A stretch of 45,807 bases of DNA from Rhodothermia bacterium (GTDB taxonomy: Bacteria > Bacteroidota > Rhodothermia > Rhodothermales > JAAAOL01): assembly GCA_030428385.1 (NCBI GenBank), contig JAUIDY010000043.1, forward strand, positions 1 to 45,807, read 5' to 3'. The notes under the pieces were generated by a model that saw nothing but the letters and a program-made list of their open reading frames with translations, searched no databases and was not told where the DNA came from. The position numbers were made by a program, and so were the translations under genes. This document shows positions 8,388 to 17,311 of the stretch, piece after piece (position 1 is the first letter of the stretch; every line of letters starts with the position of its first letter).

Positions 8388-9392
8388 TTAGAGGGATACC
8401 TCTTCAATTTGACAGAGGGCGTGCAAGCGGGAGACGGTGCGTTTAAACTTTTCAGCGATGCCCTGCTCAAGCCCCTGACGCGCCGTTTCTGCTACGAACC
8501 ATTCATCTGGAGCCTTGCGAGCGCTGAAGTACAAGGTCGGAGGCTGTGGTTGCAGGTACAGATCATCAATCAGACGCAGAAGCCGCAAGGCGTCGTCGGT
8601 CGATGTAATTTCGATATCAGAAAGAAACAGATAGTCGGGCGAAGCAAGCTGCTCGACGAGGCGGGTGTGTTCGGTTTCGGTGGATGCCACCAGTAGCTCG
8701 TTGAACGTCAGGCGTCGTTTGGGTGTGGGTGCGGACTCGTAAGCGGCTTGCAGGTGGGCCTCGGTCTGAAGGGGATCACCGATCCAGGCGCGGCCTGTTT
8801 TGGGTAATCGTTTCCGGTAATCGTCACCGCCAATAAGTACCACTTTGTAATGGGAACGGAACTCTTCATTTAAAAACCGGCGAAACCGATCACCTCCAAA
8901 GGCCGCTGAAAGAAACCGTTCTGGTTCCACATTACTGGTTGCGAGAAGTATCACCCCTCGCTTTTCCAATGCCTTGAGGGTCAGGATCAGGCGGGCTTCA
9001 TTGGCTGCATCGTCCAGCTCTATTTCATCCAAGCAGAGGACGCGGTACCGATTCGCCAATTGTTGGGCATATTGTGGGGGCGGGGTTAGCGTTCTAAACA
9101 ACGCGCTGGAGTGAAGAAAGGCACATGGTACCTTGGGGTGAAGCGCATGGTACATGGCGGCAAGCAGATGCGTTTTGCCGGTTCCCACCGGGCCTACCAG
9201 GTAGAGCCCTTTCCACATGGGAACAGAGGGGCGGCGAATCTTCCGAGCCAGTCGATCTATCCAGCCGGCCGCATGCTCTGCTTGCAAATGCTTAACAAAT
9301 GATATAGCCTCATCTCGCGCGGCAAGTTGAGCGGGCGTTTCGGGACGATACGCATCGAATGATGCATCACTGAAACGATCAGGCGGTATCAT
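8388..9392 (-). CDS. zapE: AFG1/ZapE-family ATPase
   Basis: A 334-aa P-loop ATPase of the AFG1/ZapE family, associated with cell division in Gammaproteobacteria and with protein quality control in mitochondria; its role in this lineage is inferred. Walker A is GPVGTGKT at residues 67-74. Walker B is LCLDEIEL. An arginine-rich segment (GGDRFRRFLNEEF) and the ATSN sensor motif follow, as in the family. The C-terminal IAEKFKRTVSRL segment also fits. Upstream in-frame ATGs exist at 9437 and 9491, but they overlap the divergent response-regulator leader, and ATG 9392 (MIPPDRFSD) begins where the family usually begins. Confidence 0.88.
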   Translation of the reverse strand: MIPPDRFSDASFDAYRPETPAQLAARDEAISFVKHLQAEHAAGWIDRLARKIRRPSVPMWKGLYLVGPVGTGKTHLLAAMYHALHPKVPCAFLHSSALFRTLTPPPQYAQQLANRYRVLCLDEIELDDAANEARLILTLKALEKRGVILLATSNVEPERFLSAAFGGDRFRRFLNEEFRSHYKVVLIGGDDYRKRLPKTGRAWIGDPLQTEAHLQAAYESAPTPKRRLTFNELLVASTETEHTRLVEQLASPDYLFLSDIEITSTDDALRLLRLIDDLYLQPQPPTLYFSARKAPDEWFVAETARQGLEQGIAEKFKRTVSRLHALCQIEEVSL

Positions 9393-9543
9393 AGCGTGGG
9401 GTGGCAAACGTGGGCACCGTCTATGCCTCTGGCTCATGCAGGTTTCCAGCGAAGAAAAGCAATCATTGGACAAGTTTTTTCCGGTTGACAATCTCCAAAA
9501 ATCCTACACTACAGCCGTTCACTTGCCATTCGATGTGAAGAAA

Positions 9544-10257
9544 ATGATGGATTCTACGACGGAACGGGTTCTTCTCGTTGAGGACGACCCCCAGCTTGGA
9601 ACGGGGTTGACCTTGTACCTCGAGACCGAAGGTTTTGAGGCGGATTGGGCGTCTACGGGGGAGAAAGGGCTAGAAAAAGCAGAACAGTTGCCAGGATTTG
9701 ACCTAATTGTCTTGGATGCTCAGCTTCCGGGGCGAAGTGGTTTTGATGTACTTCGGGATCTTCGTGCTCGGGGTGTGAGAACTCCCGTGCTGATGCTCAC
9801 AGGACTAGGAAGCCACGAAGACCGAATGCGGGGGTTTGAACTAGGCGCTGACGATTATCTAACCAAGCCGTTCTCCACGGATGAACTACTCGCGCGAGTA
9901 CAAGCCATTTTACGACGAACCCAACGGTCGTCGAGCGCAATGGGCGTGTATGAAGTGGGAGGCATTGTGGTCAACCTTGAAAAAAAAGAAATCACGACGA
10001 CGCAGGGTGATCCTATCGTACTCACGGACCTTGAATATCAGCTACTCCGCTATCTAGTTATCCATCACGGACGTACCACCACCCGCGAGCAAATTCTGCG
10101 CGATGTGTGGAATTTGCCCAGCGATCTTGAGACCCGGACGATCGATCGGCATATCAATGCCATCAGGCGGGTGATGGAGGGAGAAGATGAGGAAACGTGG
10201 GCAATAAAAAGTGTCTATGGGATCGGATACAAACTGGTGGGTGTAAAGCAGCGTTAA
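9544..10257 (+). CDS. OmpR/PhoB-family response regulator (orphan)
   Basis: A 237-aa DNA-binding response regulator. The receiver domain (residues 8-125) has the acidic pair D14/D15, the phosphorylation site D58 in LIVLD, the switch T86 and K108 in LTKPF, so all key residues are present. The winged-helix DNA-binding domain (about 135-235) ends in SVYGIGYKLVG, typical of OmpR/PhoB. No histidine kinase gene lies next to it, so its sensor is elsewhere. The frame is open from 9436, but MMDSTTERVLLVEDD gives the normal N-terminus. ATG 9544 or 9547 are both possible; a weak GAAG lies upstream. The gene is divergent from zapE and 31 bases upstream of a secreted SnoaL-like protein. Confidence 0.93.
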   Translation: MMDSTTERVLLVEDDPQLGTGLTLYLETEGFEADWASTGEKGLEKAEQLPGFDLIVLDAQLPGRSGFDVLRDLRARGVRTPVLMLTGLGSHEDRMRGFELGADDYLTKPFSTDELLARVQAILRRTQRSSSAMGVYEVGGIVVNLEKKEITTTQGDPIVLTDLEYQLLRYLVIHHGRTTTREQILRDVWNLPSDLETRTIDRHINAIRRVMEGEDEETWAIKSVYGIGYKLVGVKQR

Positions 10258-10288
10258 CCCTTATTTATCTTACCAACCCTTGTCTTCG

Positions 10289-10741
10289 ATGATGCTTCGT
10301 TTTTGTCTTGGATGCGCTATTCTTGGTCTCTTGCTGATAGGCCAACCCCTTGTCGCACATGCCCAGGAAACTCCCGAGCAACACGAAAGCGTCAGCCTCC
10401 CTTCTGAATTGGACCGGGTCCTCCGCGACTATGAGCAAGGATGGCGAGCTGGCGATGCAGCCGGTTTAGCTTCGCTATTTACGCCAGATGGGTTTATTCT
10501 GCGGCCCCGCAATCAGCCGGTACGAGGTCGTGCCGCCATCGAGTCAGCCTACCAGAATGCAGGAGGAAATTTGCAACTTCGTGCGCTGGAATACGCCCAG
10601 TCCGATTCCATCGGGTACATCATCGGGGGGTATGGGTATCAGGCCGAGGGTCCCGATTCTGGTAAATTTATTCTTACGCTTCGCCTACTGGAGGATGGGA
10701 AATGGTACATATCCGCCGATATGGACAATTCCAACCGTTAG
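10289..10741 (+). CDS. Secreted SnoaL/DUF4440-like (NTF2-fold) protein
   Basis: The 150-aa product begins with a clear signal peptide (MMLRFCLGCAILGLLLIG, then cleavage likely after AHA) and continues as a compact domain with the SnoaL/NTF2-like pattern: a helix with DYEQGWRAGDAAGLASLFTPDG, then RGRAAIESAYQ, then alternating beta strands ending in DGKWYISADMD. Members of this superfamily are small cone-shaped domains with many functions, so the substrate cannot be told. Starts at ATG 10289 or 10292 are equivalent. The gene follows the response regulator by 31 bases on the same strand and may be co-transcribed. It converges with the gene ending at 10814. Confidence 0.8.
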   Translation: MMLRFCLGCAILGLLLIGQPLVAHAQETPEQHESVSLPSELDRVLRDYEQGWRAGDAAGLASLFTPDGFILRPRNQPVRGRAAIESAYQNAGGNLQLRALEYAQSDSIGYIIGGYGYQAEGPDSGKFILTLRLLEDGKWYISADMDNSNR

Positions 10742-10813
10742 ATAAATTGGTTAAAGCTTGAGGAGGATCGGGGCAGCAAATTGAACAGCGATGCCGAGTC
10801 AACACAAGCCTCC

Positions 10814-11404
10814 TCAGGCTGCTAGGGCGCTGATTTGAAATTCGTGATCAAGGTAGTCTGAAAAAGATTCAAACAGCGCCACTCCCTTGGATTCGGGTGA
10901 CGTCGGTGTTCCACCACGGACACGATATACAAACGATTTTTGCTCCAGTGCTGTGATCTCGTCCTTCAATTGAAGCGCCCGGATCCGCAATTCTAACAAT
11001 CGATTCGAATACTGATCTTGGTCGGTGTTTCCAACGCGGGGTGGAGGCGACTTTCGCCCACCGTTTTCCAGGTTGAGCAATAAGGAAATCTCGTGGTATA
11101 TATCCACATTCAGAGCGCCAGAGACCTGCATTCGCAGGATGTCTGCGGAGCCATTATTCAGCACGGTCAGCGTAATTTCGAGCGACAAATAGCGGGCTGA
11201 AACAGCGTTTTCGTACACATCCAACTCAAAATCAGCGTCCATGCCAAAATAGGAGAAAAACGTATTGAGGCACTCGTGTTGTACGTTGGCGATTTGTGAC
11301 AAAAAAAGACGTTCGCGATGGGCAGCAATTTCGTCGACTACTGTTTCCGCTTCTTCAATTTGCTTTCGAAGGTGGGCTAGCTGCTTCAGGGTTTCAATGC
11401 TCAT
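10814..11404 (-). CDS. Hypothetical protein with terminal coiled coils
   Basis: This 196-aa cytoplasmic-looking protein is not recognised. Residues 1-40 form a strong coiled coil (LKQLAHLRKQIEEAETVVDE). Residues about 45-115 alternate hydrophobics like a small beta domain, and residues about 135-160 form another heptad-like helix. A Gly/Pro-rich link (RKSPPPRVGN) separates the middle from the second coil. No signal peptide, membrane segment or catalytic motif is visible. ATG 11404 (MSIETLKQ) is chosen over the in-frame codon at 11422 because the coiled coil starts there. Its tail faces the SnoaL-like gene. Confidence 0.65.
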   Translation of the reverse strand: MSIETLKQLAHLRKQIEEAETVVDEIAAHRERLFLSQIANVQHECLNTFFSYFGMDADFELDVYENAVSARYLSLEITLTVLNNGSADILRMQVSGALNVDIYHEISLLLNLENGGRKSPPPRVGNTDQDQYSNRLLELRIRALQLKDEITALEQKSFVYRVRGGTPTSPESKGVALFESFSDYLDHEFQISALAA

Positions 11405-11496
11405 GGATGTAGGAACTACCAATATTAATGGTCTGGGTTACCCCTAATATCGGGTGTTTTCGAATATGCTAAAGTACAGTATTGGGAAAATTCAGT

Positions 11497-11530
11497 ACAA
11501 AAAAAGCCTGTGCATGGTCGCACAGGCTTT
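11497..11530 (-). terminator. Terminator of the HEAT-like gene (minus strand)
   Basis: AAAGCCTGTGC (11503-11513) and GCACAGGCTTT (11520-11530) form a perfect 11-base-pair stem with a six-base loop. Read on the minus strand the stem is followed by a run of T, so it terminates the gene ending at 11613. On the plus strand the T run is interrupted. Confidence 0.85.
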
Positions 11531-11612
11531 AGGGTAGAGATGAGGAAAGAGAACGTAGAACAGGGGGGAAGAAGAGGTTCAACACCTCGTGTTTCCCTGT
11601 CCTCAAACCTTG

Positions 11613-12059
11613 CTAGGGAGTGGAATTATGCTGGGCCCAAAGTACGGCTTCCATGGTTCGACGTACCAGGGCTGAGCGTTCGAACGCCAAAGAGCGAGTT
11701 AAGAAATCCAACGCCCAGGCATCCTCCATCGCACCAAGCGCCACCACGGCCATGCGTCGTACCCGTTCATTGTCGTGGTCGCGATACATGCGGACGATAT
11801 CAAACCGGGCAGCACTCACATCTACCGCTGTCCCATACTTAATTACCATCTGTAGTCCGGCTAGCTTCAGCCCTTCGTTGTCCGAAGTGATGGCTTGTAC
11901 CAGATTCTGGTTAAAGCTTTTCCATTGGGCGGAGGTGACATCCGTGGTAGTTGGAGGCACAAGTGAAAGGGGTTCATCATCAGTTGTTGCGAAAACGGCT
12001 ATGGGCAGGGTTGCCAAGACAAAGAAAAGCGCTAATAGAGAGAGGGTAAGTTTTTGCAT
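11613..12059 (-). CDS. Small secreted HEAT-repeat-like protein
   Basis: A 148-aa exported protein. The N-terminal signal peptide (MQKLTLSLLALFFVLATL, cleavage near AVFA) is followed by an acidic/Thr-rich linker and then helical repeats of HEAT type: GLKLAGLQMVIKYG, RVRRMAVVALGAMEDAWALDFL and LVRRTMEAVLWAQ, each a helix pair of about 35-40 residues. Such repeats usually mediate protein contacts in the envelope. ATG 12059 is chosen because the signal peptide begins there and GGAGG lies seven bases upstream, one of the few good Shine-Dalgarno motifs in this window. The frame is open to 12089. Its own terminator lies about 80 bases downstream. Confidence 0.78.
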   Translation of the reverse strand: MQKLTLSLLALFFVLATLPIAVFATTDDEPLSLVPPTTTDVTSAQWKSFNQNLVQAITSDNEGLKLAGLQMVIKYGTAVDVSAARFDIVRMYRDHDNERVRRMAVVALGAMEDAWALDFLTRSLAFERSALVRRTMEAVLWAQHNSTP

Positions 12060-12380
12060 GGAGGCCTCCGAACGAATGGATAGGTACAACGATATGGTGA
12101 CCTACGGCTTTGTTTTTATATAAGATACGGGCAGAACTGTGAATCAGGGTGAGTGGTATTTCTTCGCTCCGACTTGCTGGTTTTAAGGTGCAAATGGCAA
12201 TAGGAATACGGGAGATGTTCGATTGATAACAAATTGATTACTCCCCATTGGGGTACGCCTGTTAGGTTTCTGATTCGTCCGTTCCGGTCGAATATGCCTT
12301 TATTCAATTCTCGAATTGATTGGTGATTTGTCAGCAGGGATGAAACGAGCAGAAAAACGAAATTAATCTATTCATCGACC
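12060..12380. other. Intergenic region between divergent genes
   Basis: This 321-base AT-rich stretch separates the minus-strand HEAT-like gene from plus-strand ppk1 and must hold both promoters. TATATAA at 12117-12123 could serve as a -10-like element for the minus-strand gene. I see no repeat, RNA structure or convincing small gene in the rest. Confidence 0.4.
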
Positions 12381-14483
12381 ATGTCCGAAGAGCGTTTGTC
12401 CCCTTGGCAGAATCGGGAGTTAAGCTGGCTTTCTTTCAACGAGCGGGTGCTGCAAGAGGCACAAGACCCGACCGTTCCGATTTTCGAAAGACTCAAGTTT
12501 CTGGCCATTTATTCTTCTAACTCCGACGAATTCTTTCGTGTGCGAGTGGCTTCGCTGCGGAGCTTATTACGGCTAAAGAAAAAAACGACGAAAGCGCTTC
12601 AGTTTAATCCGTCGAAGTTGCTTCGGGAAATACATCGAATCGTCACTGCCCAGCAAGAACGCTTCGGCGAGATATTACGTCGACAGTTAATTCCCCAACT
12701 GGAAGAGTTGGGCATTCGGCTTATCAATGAGCAGAACGTTTCTGCTTCCCAAGCAGTGTTTCTCCGTTCTTATTTTGAGGCAGAAGTGCGGCCTCATCTT
12801 GAGTTGATCCTGCTGAAAGACACATCAGATCAGCAGGCGGAACACCTTTTTTTAAAAAACCAGAAAATCTATCTCATCGTTGAGCTTTGGGAAAAGGAAA
12901 CCCATGACCTTCTTCAGGCAGGGCCAACATTTGCACTACTAAATATTCCAAGTCCGCCGCTAGACCGGTTTATCTCGGTTCCGGCGGAGCATGGCCATCA
13001 AGCCGTCATTTTTCTAGATGACGTGATACGGCTTCATCTGGGGCTGCTTTTTCCAGAAATGGAGGTAGGCTTTGCGTATGCAGTGAAATTGTCACGCGAT
13101 GCCGACTTGTATTTGGAAGATGAGTTTTCTGGGGATGTAGTGGCAAAAATCCGACAGAGCTTACGCAAGAGAGAAACGGGACTTCCCAGTCGGTTTTTGT
13201 ATGACCTGCAAGCTCCCTATGCCTTGGTGGCCTATTTAAAGCAGGTTTTTAGCCTTCATGATGAGGATCTGGTTCCTGGTGGGCGCTATCACAACCTAAA
13301 CGACCTGATGGATTTTCCCCGGTTCGGGTTGACAGAACATAGTGACCCCAATCTACCCGTATTACCGCACCCACCATTTAATCAGGCATCTTCGATGTTT
13401 GAGGCGATTCGTGCGAAGGACCAGATGCTCCATTTCCCCTATCAGTCGTACGACTATGTGGTCCAATTTCTCGAACAGGCAGCAAACGATCCTTCCGTAC
13501 AGGAAATATGGATCACTTTGTATCGGGTGGCCCGCGATTCCTCAATTGTTCAGGCGTTAATCAAGGCAGCTAGGAAAGGCATACAAGTCACCGCATTTGT
13601 AGAGGTGAAGGCCCGGTTTGATGAAGCCCAAAACTTACATTGGGCTGACCAAATGGAAGCAGCGGGTGTGCGTACCTGTTACAGCATGCCTCATCTGAAA
13701 GTGCATGCCAAATTAGCATTGGTAGGACGCGGCGAAGAAGAAGGACTCCGCTATTATGCCTACTTAAGCACCGGGAATTTTAACGAAAAAACAGCTGCGC
13801 TATACACCGACCTCGGCTTGTTTACTGCCGATCCGAGGTTGGCTGAAGAAGTGCGTCAGGTCTTTGGGTATCTGGTTGGTGAGATGCCGGATCCCGTATT
13901 TGAGCACTTGCTCGTAGCGCCCTTTGAGATGCGCCAAGCCTTTTATGATCTGATTGCTTATGAGCAAACGCAGGCAATGGCAGGAGCGCCCAGTGGAATA
14001 ACGCTCAAAATGAACAGCCTGGAGGACCCTGAAATTATCAAGCGGCTGTATGAGGCCTCACAGGCTGGCGTACCAATGCGATTGCTGATACGTGGCATTT
14101 GTTGCCTGGTACCGGGTGTACATGGGTGGAGCGAGACGATTGAAGCACGCAGTATCGTAGATCGCTTTCTAGAACATGCACGGGTGTACCAGTTTCACGA
14201 CAACGGAAAACAGAAAGTATTCGTAGCCTCGGCAGACTGGATGACCCGGAATTTGAGCCGCCGGGTTGAGGTCGCGTTTCCGTTATACGACCCTGAGGTT
14301 AAACAGCAAGTGGTAGAAATGCTGGAAATGCAATGGGCCGACAATACCAAAGCCCGTCTCCTGGATGCGGCCCAATCGAATACATATGCGGAGCGAGCAG
14401 GAGATAATTTGCGGGCGCAGAAAGCTTGGTTTGAAGTCCTGAAGGAATTAACTGAGGAAGCAACAGCAGATCTATCTGCCTAG
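12381..14483 (+). CDS. ppk1: Polyphosphate kinase 1
   Basis: PPK1 reversibly transfers the gamma-phosphate of ATP onto inorganic polyphosphate. At 700 aa it matches the family. Seen in order: the N-terminal FLAIYSSNSDEFFRVRVASL segment, the head domain, FPYQSYDYVVQFLEQAA, the catalytic core with H442 in HLKVHAKL (equivalent to the autophosphorylated H435 of the E. coli enzyme), STGNFNEKTAALYTD, and H599 in FLEH (equivalent to E. coli H592). The offset of seven residues is the same for both histidines, which supports the alignment. ASADWMTRNLSRRVEV near the C-terminus is also characteristic. ATG 12381 is the natural start. A bidirectional terminator follows the stop by about 30 bases. Confidence 0.96.
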   Translation: MSEERLSPWQNRELSWLSFNERVLQEAQDPTVPIFERLKFLAIYSSNSDEFFRVRVASLRSLLRLKKKTTKALQFNPSKLLREIHRIVTAQQERFGEILRRQLIPQLEELGIRLINEQNVSASQAVFLRSYFEAEVRPHLELILLKDTSDQQAEHLFLKNQKIYLIVELWEKETHDLLQAGPTFALLNIPSPPLDRFISVPAEHGHQAVIFLDDVIRLHLGLLFPEMEVGFAYAVKLSRDADLYLEDEFSGDVVAKIRQSLRKRETGLPSRFLYDLQAPYALVAYLKQVFSLHDEDLVPGGRYHNLNDLMDFPRFGLTEHSDPNLPVLPHPPFNQASSMFEAIRAKDQMLHFPYQSYDYVVQFLEQAANDPSVQEIWITLYRVARDSSIVQALIKAARKGIQVTAFVEVKARFDEAQNLHWADQMEAAGVRTCYSMPHLKVHAKLALVGRGEEEGLRYYAYLSTGNFNEKTAALYTDLGLFTADPRLAEEVRQVFGYLVGEMPDPVFEHLLVAPFEMRQAFYDLIAYEQTQAMAGAPSGITLKMNSLEDPEIIKRLYEASQAGVPMRLLIRGICCLVPGVHGWSETIEARSIVDRFLEHARVYQFHDNGKQKVFVASADWMTRNLSRRVEVAFPLYDPEVKQQVVEMLEMQWADNTKARLLDAAQSNTYAERAGDNLRAQKAWFEVLKELTEEATADLSA

Positions 14484-14514
14484 CGAAGTATTCCATTTAT
14501 CAAAGTAACCCACC

Positions 14515-14550
14515 AAAAAAGGCAGCCCAGTTTTCACAAGGCTGCCTTTT
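14515..14550. terminator. Bidirectional terminator between ppk1 and the TPR gene
   Basis: AAAAGGCAGCC (14517-14527) and GGCTGCCTTTT (14540-14550) form an 11-base-pair stem with a 12-base loop. T runs follow on both strands (four on plus, six on minus), and the hairpin sits between two converging genes. Confidence 0.88.
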
Positions 14551-14572
14551 GAAGAGAACGCATTCGGTGGAC

Positions 14573-15913
14573 TTAGCCGCCCGCCCGTACGGTCGTGGTG
14601 CCACTGATGGTGAGGCCGCGGCACGAGTAGCTCGCCTGCGTGCTGCCACCCACGGTCCACTTGTCCGTGTAGAAGATGTCTTCGGCGTTAGGTGCGTATT
14701 GCAGGTACGTAGAAGCCTGAGAGCCCATACCCGCCGCCGAGAAGGCATCAGCGATAAGCCAGTACACCGCCTTCGATTCACGGTCGGAAACGCCACAAGA
14801 AACCACTGCCGTCACGTACAGGTTCGGGATGGCCTGTTTGGCGCGCGTGTAGTTCGGATCGACGTTTAATGCTTGCCGGAAGTACGTCCGTGCGGTGCCG
14901 TAATTCTCCGCATTCTGCTCCAGCGTCCCGAGGTTGTAATAGTCCTGCGCCTTGATCTCGGCACCCAACCCCTGCAGCTTCTGAAACGCATCCCGCGCCT
15001 CTTCCGTCTCTCCCGCTGCCACATACGCCGCGAGGGCCTGGCGGTAGAGGCTCGTCAGCAGTTCATCGTCAAACTGATCAGCGGCCTCTCCATTGGCTAG
15101 CCCCAGCAAGGTTTGCACGGTCTCTAGGGCTTCGTCTTCTTTGTCCAGATCGGTATACACCTGCAGGGCTTGCAAGAGCAGCGTCACATTGTTGGGATCA
15201 TCCTGAATCTGATCATAGAGCCACTCTTCCAACTCCTCCGGGAAATTATCCAAGATGTACTTCTTCGTCCGGTCCACAATTTCGGTGATCTTCGGATCTT
15301 CCCCACGCTTTTCGATGATGTCATCTAGTGTATCAAAGACGCCTCCAAAGTCGCGATCCCGCAACTGGCCGTTAACGAGCAAGCCAATGTAGTAGGGGTC
15401 GGTACGCATGGGATCCATCTCATACATGGCCCGATAGGCATCAAAAGCCTCATTTTCCCGATCAGCCAGGGCGTCGCGGCGTCCCTGGATAAAGCGCCCC
15501 TTGTCGCGGGTCCAGATGAAGGCGTCAATTTCAGCACCAACGGCTTCGAGGCGGGGTACAGCAGTGTCGAAGATTACGAGGGCAGAATCAAGCCAGGCGC
15601 GTTTCTGTTCGGGAGAGTCGGCGCGCACAGCAAGCGAGTCGTAGAGGTCGACGGCGCGCTCGAAGTTACGGTCAGAATTGTTGGGGTAACCGGGCGCGTG
15701 CTGGAGTATCCACTGGAGGTCGGGCAAGGCGTCGCTGTAGTTGCCGTTCTTAAAGTTCTCGTAGTAGAGACTGTAGTGGATGGCCTTGTCCTGGTCGCTC
15801 GGTTCGTCACCGTTGGTCTGGGCAAGGGCGGGTTGGACCAATCCTGCCATGAGCAGGATCAGTAGCGCAGCAGAATTTCGCATCGTCCGGTAAAAAAGTC
15901 CTTGGGCATTCAT
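14573..15913 (-). CDS. Secreted tetratricopeptide-repeat protein
   Basis: A 446-aa exported protein with a signal peptide (hydrophobic residues about 13-29, cleavage likely after ALA). The mature part is all helical with TPR-like units: YYENFKNGNYSDALPDLQW near the start, a central block around residues 200-300 with alternating helices, and the clearest unit AQDYYNLGTLEQNAENYGTARTYFRQAL near residue 340. The last 60 residues lose the repeat pattern and become beta-like with two cysteines, ending in SGTTTVRAGG. TPR proteins in the envelope usually scaffold complexes. It lies last in a minus-strand group after the barrel protein gene (58-base gap). ATG 15883 is an alternative start that leaves a shorter signal peptide. 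Confidence 0.83.
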   Translation of the reverse strand: MNAQGLFYRTMRNSAALLILLMAGLVQPALAQTNGDEPSDQDKAIHYSLYYENFKNGNYSDALPDLQWILQHAPGYPNNSDRNFERAVDLYDSLAVRADSPEQKRAWLDSALVIFDTAVPRLEAVGAEIDAFIWTRDKGRFIQGRRDALADRENEAFDAYRAMYEMDPMRTDPYYIGLLVNGQLRDRDFGGVFDTLDDIIEKRGEDPKITEIVDRTKKYILDNFPEELEEWLYDQIQDDPNNVTLLLQALQVYTDLDKEDEALETVQTLLGLANGEAADQFDDELLTSLYRQALAAYVAAGETEEARDAFQKLQGLGAEIKAQDYYNLGTLEQNAENYGTARTYFRQALNVDPNYTRAKQAIPNLYVTAVVSCGVSDRESKAVYWLIADAFSAAGMGSQASTYLQYAPNAEDIFYTDKWTVGGSTQASYSCRGLTISGTTTVRAGG

Positions 15914-15971
15914 GGTTGGGTGGGTTTTCTATGGGACCAAGGGGGCACGTCCTAGAATAGACACACACGCC

Positions 15972-17261
15972 TTAGCGTAGTTTCCGTCTTGTGAACCAGC
16001 GCTCGCCGATATTCAGCGTCGCCGAGAATCCCAGGAAGCGGTCGCGGACAAAAGACCCTTCGGCCGACCCCCGTGATCCTACCTCGAAATTAATATCAAG
16101 ATGCGTGCCAGCAAAGAGTGTGGGAATCCCCATTCCTACCGTGAGCGCTGAAGTTTTTAGGTCCAATTGTTCGCTCGGAGAAATGTAGGATTGGTCCACA
16201 TATCCTCCCAAACGATACGCAATACGCTGAAAAAAAGGCGCAGAGATATCTCGTCCCCCTGGAATAAACTCGATCCCACCTGACAAACGGAAGCGATCCT
16301 GAAATTGATTTAAGGACCCAGGACTATAGCCTGGAATAGACAACGACGCATCAAATTGACTCCACGGTTCATATCGGCCTCCCACCACCGCTGTCCAACG
16401 GTTGTCAGTTTTATAGGCCAAGCCAAACCGCAAACTCATCGGGATTTCAAGATCTCCTGTTATTTGAGATTGCAGGGTATCGCGGTCCAGGCTCTCGCCC
16501 AAGGTCAAGGCCCGTTCGCCATCCATCGTGAACGGAAGACTGATACTGGCCCCTACGCTGATATTATCCGCTTCTCGAAAGATGCGGGAATGTGTGTAGA
16601 GTGCCCCCACGGTTGCCGAAGCCCCGCGGTATTGGGTCGACGTGGCAAGGTTGGTTTCCGTAAATGATTGTGTCCCAAACGTCGTGCGCCGACCCTCTTC
16701 GATAATGCCAAAGATCAAATCTGCCGTAAGTCCTAGGGAAAGCCGGGGCGTCACCCGATACCCGGTTCCCACCGCGATCTTTTGAAGACCGCCCGAGCCT
16801 TCATAATTGATCGTGTAGGTGGAGGTTTCGCCGTTTATCGGATCGGTGACCAACTCCCCCGGCGTACGTACGCGGTAGCTTACCCGGGAATACGGAGAAA
16901 AAGAAGCACCAAACCCCCATTTGTTGGTTCGAAAGGGAAAGGTGAACTGGACCGATCCCAGGGAGCCTGAGCGGAGACTACTGCTCGTCTCATTGGCATC
17001 GCTAATCCATAGCCGCTGCATACGGGCATTTACATTGAGGCGGGTTAACGCTTGAAATCCCAAGGACCCCGGATTTTCGAAATTGGGATAGTTAAAGGAC
17101 CAGAGCGCCGCACTTTCGCCTCCTAATCCCTGCAGTTGCGAGGAGGAAAAGCTTTGCAATTCGCCCACCCCGAACCGAGAATACAAGGAGCCTGCATCCG
17201 TTGACTGGGCGAAGGCAGTAGGAGTGATCCAGAGGAGTAGGAACAGGAAGAGCAATCGCAT
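15972..17261 (-). CDS. Outer-membrane beta-barrel protein (FadL/PorV-like)
   Basis: The 429-aa product has a strong signal peptide (MRLLFLFLLLWITPTAFA, then Q). The rest has the alternating polar/hydrophobic strands, frequent aromatic girdle residues and terminal aromatic (ERWFTRRKLR) of an outer-membrane barrel. The N-terminal YSRFGVGE segment and the early Gly/Asn-rich turn (GLGGESAALW) resemble the FadL/PorV-like barrels common in Bacteroidota, but family assignment is by general resemblance only. The cargo or function is unknown. The frame is open to 17309; ATG 17261 is chosen because the signal peptide begins there. It starts 51 bases after the stop of the DUF4270-like lipoprotein gene and is probably in the same operon. 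Confidence 0.8.
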   Translation of the reverse strand: MRLLFLFLLLWITPTAFAQSTDAGSLYSRFGVGELQSFSSSQLQGLGGESAALWSFNYPNFENPGSLGFQALTRLNVNARMQRLWISDANETSSSLRSGSLGSVQFTFPFRTNKWGFGASFSPYSRVSYRVRTPGELVTDPINGETSTYTINYEGSGGLQKIAVGTGYRVTPRLSLGLTADLIFGIIEEGRRTTFGTQSFTETNLATSTQYRGASATVGALYTHSRIFREADNISVGASISLPFTMDGERALTLGESLDRDTLQSQITGDLEIPMSLRFGLAYKTDNRWTAVVGGRYEPWSQFDASLSIPGYSPGSLNQFQDRFRLSGGIEFIPGGRDISAPFFQRIAYRLGGYVDQSYISPSEQLDLKTSALTVGMGIPTLFAGTHLDINFEVGSRGSAEGSFVRDRFLGFSATLNIGERWFTRRKLR

Positions 17262-17311
17262 AGGAAAAAAAGGCGCGTACGAATGGGACTCTCGGATTGC
17301 AGCACACATTG

